64,000 bases of DNA from Roseisalinus antarcticus. Lineage in GTDB: Bacteria; Pseudomonadota; Alphaproteobacteria; Rhodobacterales; Rhodobacteraceae. Below are positions 26,308-36,550 of this stretch, in pieces (the stretch's first letter is position 1; every line of letters starts with the position of its first letter). Both the position numbers and the translations under genes were made by a program. The stretch spans positions 1 to 64,000 of the forward strand of contig NZ_FWFZ01000005.1 in the NCBI RefSeq assembly GCF_900172355.1, written 5' to 3'. The notes below the pieces were generated by a model, which saw only the letters and a list, made by a program, of their open reading frames with translations, ran no database searches and was not told the DNA's origin.

Positions 26308-27765
26308 ATGATCAACGCCCAACCGCATGCAAGCCATTTCGTCAACGGTGTCCCGCTGGAGGACGCCAACGGCGCCGCCCTTCCGGTGATCTACCCCGCG
26401 ACCGGCGACACCATCGCCGAGCTGCACGCGGCCACCCCCGCGGTGATCGAGGCCGCGCTTTTCGCGGCCGAGGCCGCGCAGGCCGAGTGGGCCGCGATGT
26501 CGGGCACCGAACGGGGCCGCATCCTGCGCCGCGCCGCCGACCTGCTGCGCCGGCGCAACCAGGCCCTGTCCGAGATCGAGACGCTCGACACCGGCAAGCC
26601 AATCCAGGAAACGCTGGTGGCCGATGCAACCTCGGCCGCCGACGCGCTGGAATATTTCGGCGGGCTCGCGGGCAGCCTGACCGGCGAACACATCCAGCTG
26701 CCGGGCGGCGATTTCGCCTATACCCGGCGCGAGGCGCTGGGTGTCTGCGTCGGCATCGGCGCGTGGAACTACCCGATCCAGATCGCCGCGTGGAAATCCG
26801 CGCCCGCGCTGGCCTGCGGCAACACGATGGTGTTCAAACCGTCCGAGACCACGCCGCTCTCCGCGCTGAAACTGGCCGAGATCTTCTTCGAGGCGGGCCT
26901 GCCGCCCGGCGTCTTCAACGTGGTCCAGGGCTACGGCGACGTCGGCGCGGCGCTGGTGACCGACCCGCGCGTGGCCAAGGTCTCGCTGACCGGGTCCGTG
27001 CCCACGGGCAAGAAGGTCTATGCCGCCGCCGCGGCCCAGATGAAGCACGCCACGATGGAGCTTGGCGGAAAATCCCCGCTGGTCATCTTCGACGATGCCG
27101 ACCTCGAAAGCGCGGTCTCGGCCGCGATCAACGCCAATTTCTACTCCACCGGGCAGGTCTGCTCGAACGGCACGCGGGTTTTCGTCCAGGCCGGCATCCA
27201 CGACGCCTTCGTCAAGCGCCTGTCCGACCGCATGCAGAATGCGCGGCTTGGCGACCCGATGGACCCCGAGACGACCATCGGCCCCATGGTCTCGGCCCGC
27301 CAGCGCGAGATCGTCGAGGGCTTCATCGCCAAGGGCAAGGACGAGGGAGCGACCCTTGTGGCCGGCGGCACGATCCCCGACCTGCCCGGCTTTTTCATCA
27401 CGCCCGCGCTCTTCACCGGCGTCACCGACGACATGACCATCGCCCGCGACGAGATCTTTGGCCCCGTCATGTCCGTCCTGCGGTTCGAGACCGAGGACGA
27501 GGCCCTGCGCCGTGCCAATGACACCGAGTTCGGCCTCGCCGCCGGGGTGTTCACCCGTGATCTCGCCCGGGCGCACCGCATGGTCGCCGGGTTCGAGGCC
27601 GGCACCTGCTGGATCAACACCTACAACCTCACTCCGGTGGAGATGCCCTTCGGCGGCGCCAAGATGTCCGGCATCGGGCGCGAAAACTCCCGCGCGGCGA
27701 TCGAGCATTACAGCCAGCTGAAATCCGTCTATGTCGCGATGAACCCGACCGAGGCCCCGTTCTGA
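26308..27765 (+). CDS. betB: Betaine aldehyde dehydrogenase
   Basis: The 485-residue NAD-dependent aldehyde dehydrogenase turns betaine aldehyde into glycine betaine. Asn154 (GAWNYP), the general base Glu251 (MELGGKSP) and nucleophile Cys285 (GQVCSNGTR) are all present. CSNGTRVFV and [16 protein letters not shown] are typical of BetB. The start is set at ATG 26308 after GAAAGGACC. The stop overlaps the betA start by one base (TGATG). Confidence 0.95.
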   Translation: MINAQPHASHFVNGVPLEDANGAALPVIYPATGDTIAELHAATPAVIEAALFAAEAAQAEWAAMSGTERGRILRRAADLLRRRNQALSEIETLDTGKPIQETLVADATSAADALEYFGGLAGSLTGEHIQLPGGDFAYTRREALGVCVGIGAWNYPIQIAAWKSAPALACGNTMVFKPSETTPLSALKLAEIFFEAGLPPGVFNVVQGYGDVGAALVTDPRVAKVSLTGSVPTGKKVYAAAAAQMKHATMELGGKSPLVIFDDADLESAVSAAINANFYSTGQVCSNGTRVFVQAGIHDAFVKRLSDRMQNARLGDPMDPETTIGPMVSARQREIVEGFIAKGKDEGATLVAGGTIPDLPGFFITPALFTGVTDDMTIARDEIFGPVMSVLRFETEDEALRRANDTEFGLAAGVFTRDLARAHRMVAGFEAGTCWINTYNLTPVEMPFGGAKMSGIGRENSRAAIEHYSQLKSVYVAMNPTEAPF

Positions 27766-29423
27766 TGGAGGCCGATTACATCATCGTGGGCGCCGGCTCG
27801 GCGGGCTGCGCCATGGCCTGGCGCCTGTCGGAGGCGGGCAAATCCGTGATCGTCGTCGAACACGGCGGGTCGGACGCGGGGCCGTTCATCCAGATGCCCG
27901 GTGCGCTCAGCTATCCGATGAACATGCGCCGCTACGACTGGGGCTATCAGACCGAGCCGGAACCGCACTTGGACGGGCGACGCCTGCCGGTTCCTCGGGG
28001 CAAGGTGATCGGCGGGTCCTCCTCGATCAACGGGATGATCTATGTGCGCGGCCACGCCCGCGACTTCGACCATTGGGCCGAGGAAGGTGCGACCGGCTGG
28101 AGCTATGCCGACGTGCTGCCCTATTTCAAACGGCTGGAGAACTGGCATGACGGCGGGCATGGCGGCGATCCGTCCTGGCGTGGCACCGACGGCCCGCTGC
28201 ATGTGTCGCGCGGCAGCCGGGTCAACCCGCTGACCCGCGCCTTCGTCGAGGCTGGGCGGCAGGCCGGCTACGGCGTGACCGGCGATTACAACGGCTACCG
28301 GCAGGAGGGCTTCGGCCCGTTCGACGCGACCATCTGGAAGGGCGGCCGCTGGTCGGCGGCCAATGCCTACCTCAAGCCCGCGCTGAAGCGGCCGAACTGC
28401 ACCCTGATCCGCGCCATGGCGAACCGCGTGGTGATCGAGAACGGCCGCGCCACCGGCCTCGAGGTGACCCGCAAGGGTCGCAAAGAGGTCCTGCACGCAC
28501 GGGCCGAGGTGATCCTCGCCGCCTCCTCGCTGAACTCGCCGAAGCTGCTGATGCTGTCGGGGATCGGGCCCGCCGCGCACATGGCCGAGCATGGCATCGA
28601 CGTGATCGCCGACCGTCCCGGTGTGGGTGCCAACCTGCAGGACCACCTTGAGCTTTATATCCAGCAGGCCGCCACCCGGCCGGTCAGCCTGTTCCGCTAC
28701 TGGAACCTTCTGGGCAAGGGCTATGTGGGGGTGCGCTGGCTGCTCAACCGCACCGGGCCCGGGGCCTCGAACCAGTTCGAAAGCTGCGGCTTCATCCGCA
28801 GCCGGGCCGGCATCGACTATCCCGACATCCAGTTCCACTTCCTGCCCATCGCCGTCCGCTATGACGGCAAGGCCGCCGCCGAGGGTCATGGCTGGCAGGC
28901 CCATGTCGGGCCGATGCGCTCCAAATCGCGCGGCCATGTCCGCCTGCGCAGCGCGGACCCCGCGGCGGCGCCGTCGATCTTCTTCAACTACATGTCGCAT
29001 CCCGACGACTGGGAGGAGTTCCGCACCGCGATCCGCCTGACCCGTGAGATCTTCGCACAGGAGGCCTTTGCCCCCTACCGCGGCGACGAGATCCAGCCCG
29101 GCGCGGAGGCCCGGTCGGACGACGCGCTCGACGCCTTTATCCGTTCGCATTCGGAAAGTGCCTATCACCCCTGCGGCACCTGCCGGATGGGCCGGGCGGA
29201 CGATCCGCGGTCGGTCGTGGACCCCGAGTGCCGGGTCATCGGCGTCAAGGGGTTGCGGGTCGCCGACAGCTCGATCTTTCCGCGGATCACCAACGGCAAC
29301 CTGAATGCGCCCTCGATCATGACCGGCGAGAAGGCGGCGGATCACATCCTCGGGCGGACGCCGCTGCCCCCCTCGAACGCAGAGCCCTGGATCCACCCCG
29401 ACTGGCAGCACGCCCAGCGTTGA
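27765..29423 (+). CDS. betA: Choline dehydrogenase
   Basis: The 552-residue GMC oxidoreductase oxidises choline to betaine aldehyde using FAD and a membrane electron acceptor. The dinucleotide motif [15 protein letters not shown] is at the N-terminus. GMC signature regions ([15 protein letters not shown] and [14 protein letters not shown]) and the C-terminal catalytic His region ([12 protein letters not shown]) are present. It ends the betI-betC-DUF6980-betB-betA run, and no clear terminator follows. Confidence 0.95.
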   Translation: MEADYIIVGAGSAGCAMAWRLSEAGKSVIVVEHGGSDAGPFIQMPGALSYPMNMRRYDWGYQTEPEPHLDGRRLPVPRGKVIGGSSSINGMIYVRGHARDFDHWAEEGATGWSYADVLPYFKRLENWHDGGHGGDPSWRGTDGPLHVSRGSRVNPLTRAFVEAGRQAGYGVTGDYNGYRQEGFGPFDATIWKGGRWSAANAYLKPALKRPNCTLIRAMANRVVIENGRATGLEVTRKGRKEVLHARAEVILAASSLNSPKLLMLSGIGPAAHMAEHGIDVIADRPGVGANLQDHLELYIQQAATRPVSLFRYWNLLGKGYVGVRWLLNRTGPGASNQFESCGFIRSRAGIDYPDIQFHFLPIAVRYDGKAAAEGHGWQAHVGPMRSKSRGHVRLRSADPAAAPSIFFNYMSHPDDWEEFRTAIRLTREIFAQEAFAPYRGDEIQPGAEARSDDALDAFIRSHSESAYHPCGTCRMGRADDPRSVVDPECRVIGVKGLRVADSSIFPRITNGNLNAPSIMTGEKAADHILGRTPLPPSNAEPWIHPDWQHAQR

Positions 29424-29486
29424 CCTGAACGGAAATTCAACCAGTCTTAACCTGTCTTTCCTAGAGTGTCGCCGGACAGCGGGGTC

Positions 29487-29494
29487 GGGAAGGG
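29487..29494 (+). promoter_or_regulatory. Shine-Dalgarno that sets the TTG start of the GGDEF-EAL gene
   Basis: GGGAAGGG is followed by seven bases and TTG at 29502. The in-frame GTG at 29466 has no such site upstream, only AT-rich sequence. Confidence 0.6.
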
Positions 29495-29501
29495 ATACAC
29501 A

Positions 29502-31631
29502 TTGGCCGAGGACCATTCAGCAAGCGGTCCGCAAGAAACTGTGTCGAGGGTCGCGCACGACCTGAGCCTCCTGGCGGGTCGCGCACTCATCGAAAGCTCG
29601 GTCGAGATGATGCTCGTGGATCCCGAAAACTGGACCATCCAGGTCATCAGCGCCGGGTTGCGCACCCGCCTGCGAACGGCGCGGCCCGACCTTGGACCGG
29701 ATGCGTCGCTGCGCCTGCTCGATGTCGCCCCAGACCTCGCGGCGCCCCATGTGCTCGGCAGCCTCGGGGCGCTGACCCGCACCCCGGGCAAGACGCTGCA
29801 TGTGCAGTCCCGGCTGGGCTCCGACGATGAGGCGATCCCGCCGATCACCCTGCGCGCCGAGGCGACCGGGGACGATCCGCCGCGCCTGCTGATCGTGGCC
29901 AACGACGCGACGCCGTTGCTGAGTGCCATGGCCGACGCGCAGATCGCCCGCGACCAGTTGCGTTGCGCGGTGGAGGCCCTGCCCGACGGCTTTGTGCTTT
30001 TCGACGCCGACGACCGCCTGGTGTTGTGCAACACCCGCTACCGCGAGATCTATCCCGAAAGCGCCGAAGCCCTGCTGGTCGGCGCACGCTTCGAGGAGAC
30101 CCTCCGCCACGGCCTGGAACGGGGCCAGTGCGACACCACCCCCGGCCGACAGGAAGCGTGGCTGGCCAAACGCCTGGCCGCGCACCGCAGCGCCCACAGC
30201 CAGTTCGAGCAGAAGCTGGCGGACGGCCGCTGGATTCGCATCATCGAGGAGCAGACGCGCGATGGCGGCCGCGTGGGCCTGCGCATCGACGTCACCGCCC
30301 AGAAAGAGCGCGAGAGGGCGCTGTTCATCGCCGCCCAGACCGACCCGCTGACCGGGCTGCTCAACCGTCGCGGCCTGGGAGAGGCGATGGCCGCGATCCA
30401 GTCCACGGCCACCTCCGCCGACCGGCTCTCGGTGATGCATATCGACCTCGACAAGTTCAAGAGCGTCAATGACATGCTGGGGCACGACGCCGGCGATTTC
30501 GTCCTGACCCACTGCGCCGAGATCCTCCGCCAGGAAACGCGCGAGACCGACATCGTGGCCCGCGTCGGCGGCGATGAATTCGTCGTCCTCTACCACGATG
30601 CCGGAGTGGAGCGCGACTTGTCGGAGATGGCCGAACGGCTGGTCAAATGCCTGTCCGAGCCGATCCTCTTCAACGGCAAGACCTGTCACGTGGGCGCCAG
30701 CATCGGTATCGCCGTCTGGCACCCGACCGGCGACCAGACGGGGCACGGGCCCTTGCTCGATGCGGATATCGCGCTGAAATGCGCCAAGGACGGAGGCCGC
30801 GGGCGCCACGCCTTCTTCCGCTCCGAGATGCGCGACGTGGCTCGACAGGCGGCCCAGATCTCGCATGAGATCGTGGACGGGCTGGAACGGTCGGAATTCC
30901 GGATCTGGCTGCAACCGCAGTTCGACATCACCGGGCGCAACGTCTCGGGGTTCGAGGCGCTGATGCGCTGGCACCACCCCGAGCGCGGCATGATCGGCCC
31001 GTCGGAGTTCCTGCAGGCCGCCGAGCAGGCAAGCCTGATCGACGCGCTCGACCGCGAGGTGCTGCGTCTCGGCTGCACCGCCGCGCGCCGGCTGATCGAC
31101 ATCGGCGCGGATGCGCCCCGGGTCAGCATCAACCTGTCGACCTCGCGCCTGTCCGACCCGCGGCTGATCGACACGATCAACTGGTCGCTGCAGGCCAACC
31201 GCCTCGGGCCCGAGAACATCGTGCTCGAGATCCTCGAAAGCACCCTGCTGGACGACCGGGCCGTCAACGTGGTGGAAAACGTCCACCGCCTGTCCCGCGC
31301 CGGCTTCACGATCGAGCTTGACGATTTCGGCACCGGCCACGCCGCCATCGCCAACCTGCGCCGGTTTCCCGTGGACCGCGTCAAGATCGACAAGAGCCTC
31401 GTCCAGGGCATCGAGCGGGACGGGGAATTGCGGATCATCACGACCTCGATCATGGCCCTGTGCAAGGGCCTCGGGATCGACGTGCTGTGCGAAGGCGTGC
31501 AGAACGAGGCAGAGCGCCGGTTCCTGCAAGGGGCCGGCTGCAAGAGCGTGCAGGGCTTCGTCTTTGCCCGGCCGATGCCGCTTGACGACCTGGAGGTCTG
31601 GCTGGCCGACCGGCCCGGCTGGGGGGACTAG
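29502..31631 (+). CDS. PAS-GGDEF-EAL cyclic di-GMP signalling protein
   Basis: The protein is about 709 residues, with a variable N-terminal part and a PAS-like fold (LRCAVEALPDGFVLFDADDRLVLCNTRYREIYP). A GGDEF domain with intact VGGDEF follows, and its RETD lies five residues upstream, so the product-inhibition site is present. Then comes an EAL domain with FEALMRWHHP, NLSTSRL, ELDDFGTGHA and KIDKSL. Both cyclase and phosphodiesterase activity are possible. No transmembrane segment was seen, so it acts in the cytoplasm. The TTG start is chosen from the ribosome site. The 3' end overlaps the convergent lacI-type gene by four bases. Confidence 0.9.
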   Translation: MAEDHSASGPQETVSRVAHDLSLLAGRALIESSVEMMLVDPENWTIQVISAGLRTRLRTARPDLGPDASLRLLDVAPDLAAPHVLGSLGALTRTPGKTLHVQSRLGSDDEAIPPITLRAEATGDDPPRLLIVANDATPLLSAMADAQIARDQLRCAVEALPDGFVLFDADDRLVLCNTRYREIYPESAEALLVGARFEETLRHGLERGQCDTTPGRQEAWLAKRLAAHRSAHSQFEQKLADGRWIRIIEEQTRDGGRVGLRIDVTAQKERERALFIAAQTDPLTGLLNRRGLGEAMAAIQSTATSADRLSVMHIDLDKFKSVNDMLGHDAGDFVLTHCAEILRQETRETDIVARVGGDEFVVLYHDAGVERDLSEMAERLVKCLSEPILFNGKTCHVGASIGIAVWHPTGDQTGHGPLLDADIALKCAKDGGRGRHAFFRSEMRDVARQAAQISHEIVDGLERSEFRIWLQPQFDITGRNVSGFEALMRWHHPERGMIGPSEFLQAAEQASLIDALDREVLRLGCTAARRLIDIGADAPRVSINLSTSRLSDPRLIDTINWSLQANRLGPENIVLEILESTLLDDRAVNVVENVHRLSRAGFTIELDDFGTGHAAIANLRRFPVDRVKIDKSLVQGIERDGELRIITTSIMALCKGLGIDVLCEGVQNEAERRFLQGAGCKSVQGFVFARPMPLDDLEVWLADRPGWGD

Positions 31632-32677
31632 CGCCGCGCGTCGCCTTCGCGTGGCGGGGCGGGGCCGGTGGACTCGCGCAGGAAGAAATCGGCCTCCTCG
31701 ATATGGCGCAAGCCCGCGGGCGCGGCCCCTGCGATGCGCTGGATCAGCAGATCGGCCAGCGGGTCGCAAGCGGCGCGCATGGACTTGGCCGTCGTCGTCA
31801 GCGGCGGGTCGAAGCGGTCGGCCTCCAGCCCTGGCCAGATGTCGTCATGGGCCACGACCGACAGCGCCTGGGGGATCGCGATCGCGAGGTCATGCGCGGC
31901 GCGGTAGACGCCCTTGGCCAGCATCGTGCCCGAGCACAGGATCGCCGTCGGCCGAAGGCCTTCCGGCCGCGACAGCATCGCCAGAGCCGAGGCATAGCCG
32001 TGGCTTTCCGTCAGGCGCCCGTGACTGATCAGGCTGTCCTCGACAGGGGCCCCGGCAGCCGCCATGGCGACACGGAACTCGCGCAGGCGATCCTGCGCAT
32101 AGGTCAGCTCCGCCTCGCCGTTCACGAAGCCGATCCGCCGGTGCCCCAGCGACGTCAGCAGTGCGACGGAATCCCGCGCCAGCTTGCGATTGTCGATGTC
32201 GTAGAACGGATAATCCGCCTGGAACGCATGCCGCCCGTGCACGACGAAAGGCAGGTCGTGCGCCTGCAAATAGGCGATCCGCGGGTCATCGGGCTCCGGC
32301 GCGGCCAGAATGAACCCGTCGACCAGGCTGCGCGACAACATCCGTTCATAGGCGGCGACCGGGTCCGTCTCCTGGTCGACGGCCAAAACCAGGTCCACAT
32401 CGCGCAGACTGAGGGCCGCGGACAGGCCCGTAAGCATGTCGAAGAGCGTCGGGTCCTCGCGCATGTCTGGCCGCATCCGCAGGATCATGCCGACCATGCC
32501 GGAACGCCCGGTGACCAGCCGCTGCGCCACACGGTTCGGGCGATAGCCCAACCGGTCGGCCGCCTCGCGCACCCGCTCGCGGGTTTCGGAATTGACCTCG
32601 GGAAAGCCGTTCAGCGCCCGGCTCACCGTCGCCGGCGACAGGCCCAGTTCCGCTCCGATGTCCTTCAGCGTGGCCAT
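31628..32677 (-). CDS. LacI-family repressor (probably of the alpha-glucosidase)
   Basis: The 349-residue protein has an N-terminal LacI helix-turn-helix (TLKDIGAELGLSPATVSRALNGFPEV), the hinge NRVAQRL and a sugar-binding core (ILRMRPDMREDP ... GFVNGEAELTYAQDR). It resembles AglR of alpha-glucoside operons. It is divergent from the alpha-glucosidase gene across 190 bases that contain two matching palindromes. Confidence 0.87.
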   Translation of the reverse strand: MATLKDIGAELGLSPATVSRALNGFPEVNSETRERVREAADRLGYRPNRVAQRLVTGRSGMVGMILRMRPDMREDPTLFDMLTGLSAALSLRDVDLVLAVDQETDPVAAYERMLSRSLVDGFILAAPEPDDPRIAYLQAHDLPFVVHGRHAFQADYPFYDIDNRKLARDSVALLTSLGHRRIGFVNGEAELTYAQDRLREFRVAMAAAGAPVEDSLISHGRLTESHGYASALAMLSRPEGLRPTAILCSGTMLAKGVYRAAHDLAIAIPQALSVVAHDDIWPGLEADRFDPPLTTTAKSMRAACDPLADLLIQRIAGAAPAGLRHIEEADFFLRESTGPAPPREGDARR

Positions 32678-32710
32678 GCTCCTGCCCGTATCCCTGCCGA
32701 GTCGCCCTTG

Positions 32711-32724
32711 TCAAAACGTTTCAA
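32711..32724. promoter_or_regulatory. LacI-type operator 1
   Basis: TCAAAACGTTTCAA is a near-perfect palindrome centred on CG, as LacI-family proteins prefer. It lies about 34 bases from the repressor start, which fits autorepression. Confidence 0.65.
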
Positions 32725-32788
32725 ATTTCGGAAGCCAAGACAAGACATCAGCCCAATGAAGGCTAAACCCCAAGCGCCCCACCCGGCC

Positions 32789-32802
32789 TCAAATCGTTTT
32801 GA
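32789..32802. promoter_or_regulatory. LacI-type operator 2
   Basis: TCAAATCGTTTTGA differs from operator 1 by few bases and is also CG-centred. It lies about 66 bases before the alpha-glucosidase start. The two sites are 78 bases apart, centre to centre, so a loop or joint control of the divergent genes is possible. Confidence 0.65.
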
Positions 32803-32867
32803 AACGTGGCGGCGCCTCTGCTAGGTATTTCGCGAATCGACCCGGGCCCGACCAGCAAGGAGAGACC

Positions 32868-34484
32868 ATGCGCGAGTGGTGGCGAGACGCCGTAATCTAC
32901 CAGATCTATCCCCGCAGCTTTCAGGACGATGACGGCGACGGCGTCGGTGACCTCAGGGGGATCACTCGCCGGCTAGACCACGTGGCAGAGCTTGGCGCGG
33001 ACGCGATCTGGCTCTCGCCGATCTTCACCTCGCCGCAGCTCGACATGGGCTATGACGTCTCGAACTACATCGACATAGACCCGCTGTTCGGCGACCTGGC
33101 CGATTTCGACGCCCTGATCGCCCGCGCCCACGACCTCGGGCTCAAGGTCATCGTGGACCAGGTGCTGTCGCACACCTCCGACAAGCACCCCTGGTTCGAG
33201 GAAAGCCGCAAGGATCGCACCAACGACAAGGCCGATTGGTATGTCTGGGCCGACCCGCTGCCCGACGGCTCTCCGCCGACGAACTGGCACAGCCATTTCG
33301 GCGGCCCCGCGTGGGAGTTCGACGTGGGCCGCGGCCAGTATTTCCTGCACCATTTCCTCAGCCAGCAGCCGGACCTGAACTTCCACCACCTGCCGGTGCA
33401 GGAGGCGCTTCTGGAAACCGTCAGGTTCTGGCTGGACCGGGGTCTCGACGGCTTTCGTCTCGACACGGTCAATTACTTTTTCCACGACCAGCAGTTGCGC
33501 TCCAACCCGCCGGCCCAGACCCGGCCGCAGGTCATGGCGACCGACCTCTACGGGATGCAGAAGAACCTCTACAACAAGACCCGCCCCGAGAACCTGGGCT
33601 TTCTGGAGAAGCTGCGCAGCCTGACCGACGAATACGGAGAGATCATGATGGTCGGCGAGGTCGGCGAGATGGGTGACCGCTCGATCGAGATCATGGCCGA
33701 GTACACCGCCGGCACCAAGCGCCTGCACATGTGCTATTCCTTCGCCATGCTCGGGCCGGATTTCAGCGCCGACCACTTTCGCCGCTGCATCGCCGGGTTC
33801 CAGAAGGGGGCGCCGGACGGCCATCCGAAATGGTCCTTCTCCAACCACGACGTGCCGCGCCACGCCTCCCGCTGGCTGCCACACGCGATCGACAGCGACA
33901 CGCTGGCGAAACAGGCCGTCGCGATGCTCATGGCCTTCGAGGGCACCATCGGCATCTACCAGGGCGAAGAGCTCGGCCAGACCGAGACCGAGATGGAATT
34001 CGAAGAGCTGACCGATCCGCATGCGATCCGGTTCTGGCCCGACGTGAAGGGGCGCGACGGCTGCCGGACGCCGATGGTCTGGGATTCGACCCAGCCCAAT
34101 TGCGGATTTTCCGAAGGGACTCCGTGGCTTCCGGTCAAGGCGCCGCAGGCCGCCCATGCGCTCGACCTTCAGGAGGCGCAGAACGACAGCGTCCTGCACG
34201 CCTATCGAGAGACGATCGCCTTTCGCAAGGCCACCCCCTGCCTGACGCTGGGCAAGACGACGTTCCTGGAGTTCCCCGAGCCGATCCTGGGCTTTCGTCG
34301 CAGCCACGAGGGAGAGGCGCTCACCTGCCTCTTCAACCTCTCGGCCACGCCCGCGACGCTCACGCTGGGCGGGCAGGCAACGATCACCGGCCCGCACAAT
34401 GCCACGCTCGACGGTACGACCCTGCACCTGCCGGCCAACGGTCATTGCTACCTCGCCCACAAGGGCACCTTGGCCGTGTCGTAG
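32868..34484 (+). CDS. aglA: Alpha-glucosidase, GH13
   Basis: The 538-residue glycoside hydrolase family 13 enzyme has YQIYPRSFQDDDGDGVGDLRG, the nucleophile Asp in GFRLDTVN, the acid Glu in MMVGEVGE and the transition-state Asp in FSNHDVPR. Enzymes of this subgroup hydrolyse maltose-like or sucrose-like alpha-glucosides taken up by Agl transporters. The start at ATG 32868 has AAGGAG upstream. No aglEFGK transporter genes are in the window, so uptake must be encoded elsewhere. Confidence 0.9.
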   Translation: MREWWRDAVIYQIYPRSFQDDDGDGVGDLRGITRRLDHVAELGADAIWLSPIFTSPQLDMGYDVSNYIDIDPLFGDLADFDALIARAHDLGLKVIVDQVLSHTSDKHPWFEESRKDRTNDKADWYVWADPLPDGSPPTNWHSHFGGPAWEFDVGRGQYFLHHFLSQQPDLNFHHLPVQEALLETVRFWLDRGLDGFRLDTVNYFFHDQQLRSNPPAQTRPQVMATDLYGMQKNLYNKTRPENLGFLEKLRSLTDEYGEIMMVGEVGEMGDRSIEIMAEYTAGTKRLHMCYSFAMLGPDFSADHFRRCIAGFQKGAPDGHPKWSFSNHDVPRHASRWLPHAIDSDTLAKQAVAMLMAFEGTIGIYQGEELGQTETEMEFEELTDPHAIRFWPDVKGRDGCRTPMVWDSTQPNCGFSEGTPWLPVKAPQAAHALDLQEAQNDSVLHAYRETIAFRKATPCLTLGKTTFLEFPEPILGFRRSHEGEALTCLFNLSATPATLTLGGQATITGPHNATLDGTTLHLPANGHCYLAHKGTLAVS

Positions 34485-34626
34485 GCCACAGGCCGCCGCC
34501 CGCCTCCGCGGCGGCGGCAAGACAGCGCGCCCGGCACTGATACCGGCACTTTGACGGTTGGCGACGGAGGCGATTGCGCCACGGCGACCACTTGACCTTC
34601 CCCGTCGCCCCGTTGACTTTCGGCCC

Positions 34627-34640
34627 GTGCACCGGTGCAC
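34627..34640. promoter_or_regulatory. Perfect 14-bp palindrome before the uronate dehydrogenase gene
   Basis: GTGCACCGGTGCAC is self-complementary over all 14 bases and lies 32 bases before the ATG. It could be an operator for a GntR- or IclR-type regulator encoded elsewhere. No other feature was found in 34485-34672. Confidence 0.45.
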
Positions 34641-34672
34641 CCTGCAAGTGCGCCAATCTGACAGGAGACCCC

Positions 34673-35515
34673 ATGAAGAAGATCGTCCTCACAGGCGCCC
34701 ACGGCGCCCTCGGCACCGTCCTGCGCGGCCCGCTCTCGCGCATGGCCGACACGCTTCTGTCCACCGATATCGCCGGCCCGCCCAAGACGCTGATGGACAA
34801 CGAGACCTGGGTGCATGCCGACCTGTCCGACTACGCCCAGATCGCGCCGCTGCTCGAAGGGGCGGAGATGGTCGTCCATTTCGGGGCCATCGTCGACGAG
34901 AAGCCGTTCGAAGAGCTGCTGGGCCCCAATTTCGTCGGCGCCTACAATATCTGGGAAGCGGCCCACCAGCACGGCCTGCGACGTGTGGTCTACGCCAGTT
35001 CGATCCACGCGGTGGGTCTTTGGGAAACCAACGCCGGGATCGACACCGAAGCACCGCAGCGGCCCGACACGTTCTACGGGCTGGCCAAGTGCTTTGCCGA
35101 GGACTTGGGCCGAATGTACTGGGAAAAGCGCGGGCTGGAGGCCGTCTGCCTGCGGATCCTGTCCTGCACGCCAGAGCCGCAGAACGCCCGCGCGCTGGGA
35201 ACATGGCTCAGCCATCGGGATCTGGTCCAGCTGGTCACCCGCGCGATCGAGACGCCGCAGACCGGCTTCACGGTCGCCTTCGGCGTGTCCGGCAACGACC
35301 GGGCCCCGGTGTCGAACGCTCGGGTGCCGTTCCTCGGCTATCGCCCGAAGGACAATGCCGAAAACTGGGCACCGAGCCTGCTTGCGATGGCCCGGCCGGA
35401 CCCGATGGATCCCGCGCAGGCCTGCCTTGGCGGCCCCTTCGCCAGCGTTCCGCTGGGCGAAAGCGGCGTCGCCGGCATCCGCGCGATGTCGACGGGCGAA
35501 CGCGACGGGACATGA
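34673..35515 (+). CDS. NAD-dependent epimerase/dehydratase family, probably uronate dehydrogenase
   Basis: The 280-residue short-chain-type protein has GAHGALGTVL (nucleotide binding), SSIHAVG, the catalytic YGLAK (Tyr-x3-Lys) and RILSCTPEPQNARALGTWLSHRD. These are close to the uronate dehydrogenases that oxidise glucuronate or galacturonate to the aldaro-lactone. An ACAGGAG site precedes the ATG. It stands alone, with no other uronate genes next to it. Confidence 0.8.
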   Translation: MKKIVLTGAHGALGTVLRGPLSRMADTLLSTDIAGPPKTLMDNETWVHADLSDYAQIAPLLEGAEMVVHFGAIVDEKPFEELLGPNFVGAYNIWEAAHQHGLRRVVYASSIHAVGLWETNAGIDTEAPQRPDTFYGLAKCFAEDLGRMYWEKRGLEAVCLRILSCTPEPQNARALGTWLSHRDLVQLVTRAIETPQTGFTVAFGVSGNDRAPVSNARVPFLGYRPKDNAENWAPSLLAMARPDPMDPAQACLGGPFASVPLGESGVAGIRAMSTGERDGT

Positions 35516-35575
35516 CCTGATCCCGGGGCGCCAAGGCTCCGGGGATGGCGGGTGGGGTGTCGCCGAAGGCGCACG

Positions 35576-36550
35576 TCACCCATCTCCCCGAAACCCGATG
35601 ACAAAGCTCGCGCCCGGCGCGTTCGGTCCGATCCGGATCGTCGCCTCATGGGCCTCGAGCATCCGGCGCACGATGGGCAGCCCCATCCCGGTGCCACCCC
35701 CATCGCGCCGGGTGGTGAAAAACGGCTCGAAAATGCGTTCGCGATTGCCGGCCGAGACGCCCGGACCGTCATCCGTGATCGTCAGTGCCCCCTCCGAGAC
35801 CGCGACCCGCACGGAGGTCGCGCCATGGGCCAGCGCGTTGCCCAGCAGGTGTTCCAGCACCAGCCGCAGCCCCTGCTCTCCCAGCGGGACGACACCGTCG
35901 TGCTCCACGACCAGATCGAGTCCGTCGAAGGCCCCGGCCAGACCGCCCAGAACCGGCCCCAGCCGTGTCGCGCCCTCCGCCAGCGGCTCCTGCGCCCGGG
36001 CCAGCGCCCGCTGCGCATCCAGCAGCACCGTCATGCGCTCCCCGGCCTCGACGATCCGCGCAAGCAGGCGGCCACGCTCGGCGGCGGGAAGGTCAGGGTC
36101 CTGCAGCAATTCCGCCGCCCCCCGCAGAACCGTCAGCGGGGATTTCAGCTCGTGCGTGACATGGTCGGCATAGCTGCGCAGCACGGCCTCCCGCCCCTGC
36201 AGCACCCGGCCCATGTCCAGCATCGCCCGGCCCAGGTCGCGCATCTCCGAGGTGCCGTAATGCGCCACCGGATCGAAAGCCCGGTCATCGCCGGACTTGG
36301 CCTGCCGCGCCCGCGCCGCGAGCGTGCGGATCGGCCCATAAAGCAGCCTCCACAGCAGCCAGCCAAGCACCCCGGTCGCGACCACGACCACGACGCCCAT
36401 CAGCACCACGGATTCACCATAGCCGAGCACCGGGGACATCTCGCGCACCGCGACGACACCGGCCAGCGGCAGGCACAGCACCGCCGACAGCGTGCCGCCC
36501 AGAACCAGCCCCAGCCGGGGCCGCCACTTGCCGACTAGGCGCCGCGGCAT
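35576..36550 (-). CDS. Sensor histidine kinase
   Basis: The 324-residue kinase has two N-terminal membrane segments (about 13-35 and 46-70) with only a very short periplasmic loop. A HAMP-like linker, the phosphoacceptor His133 in HELKSPLTV, the N box LLGNALAHG, and DDGPGVS and GTGMGLPIV boxes follow. The small input part suggests that it senses the membrane or needs a partner. It overlaps the response regulator gene by 16 bases and converges with the uronate dehydrogenase gene. Confidence 0.88.
   Translation of the reverse strand: MPRRLVGKWRPRLGLVLGGTLSAVLCLPLAGVVAVREMSPVLGYGESVVLMGVVVVVATGVLGWLLWRLLYGPIRTLAARARQAKSGDDRAFDPVAHYGTSEMRDLGRAMLDMGRVLQGREAVLRSYADHVTHELKSPLTVLRGAAELLQDPDLPAAERGRLLARIVEAGERMTVLLDAQRALARAQEPLAEGATRLGPVLGGLAGAFDGLDLVVEHDGVVPLGEQGLRLVLEHLLGNALAHGATSVRVAVSEGALTITDDGPGVSAGNRERIFEPFFTTRRDGGGTGMGLPIVRRMLEAHEATIRIGPNAPGASFVIGFRGDG

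Noticed and set aside
29517-31769. Long open frame antisense to the GGDEF-EAL gene (about 750 codons)
   Set aside because: The sense strand has intact GGDEF and EAL motifs; the antisense translation has no domain and a biased composition.
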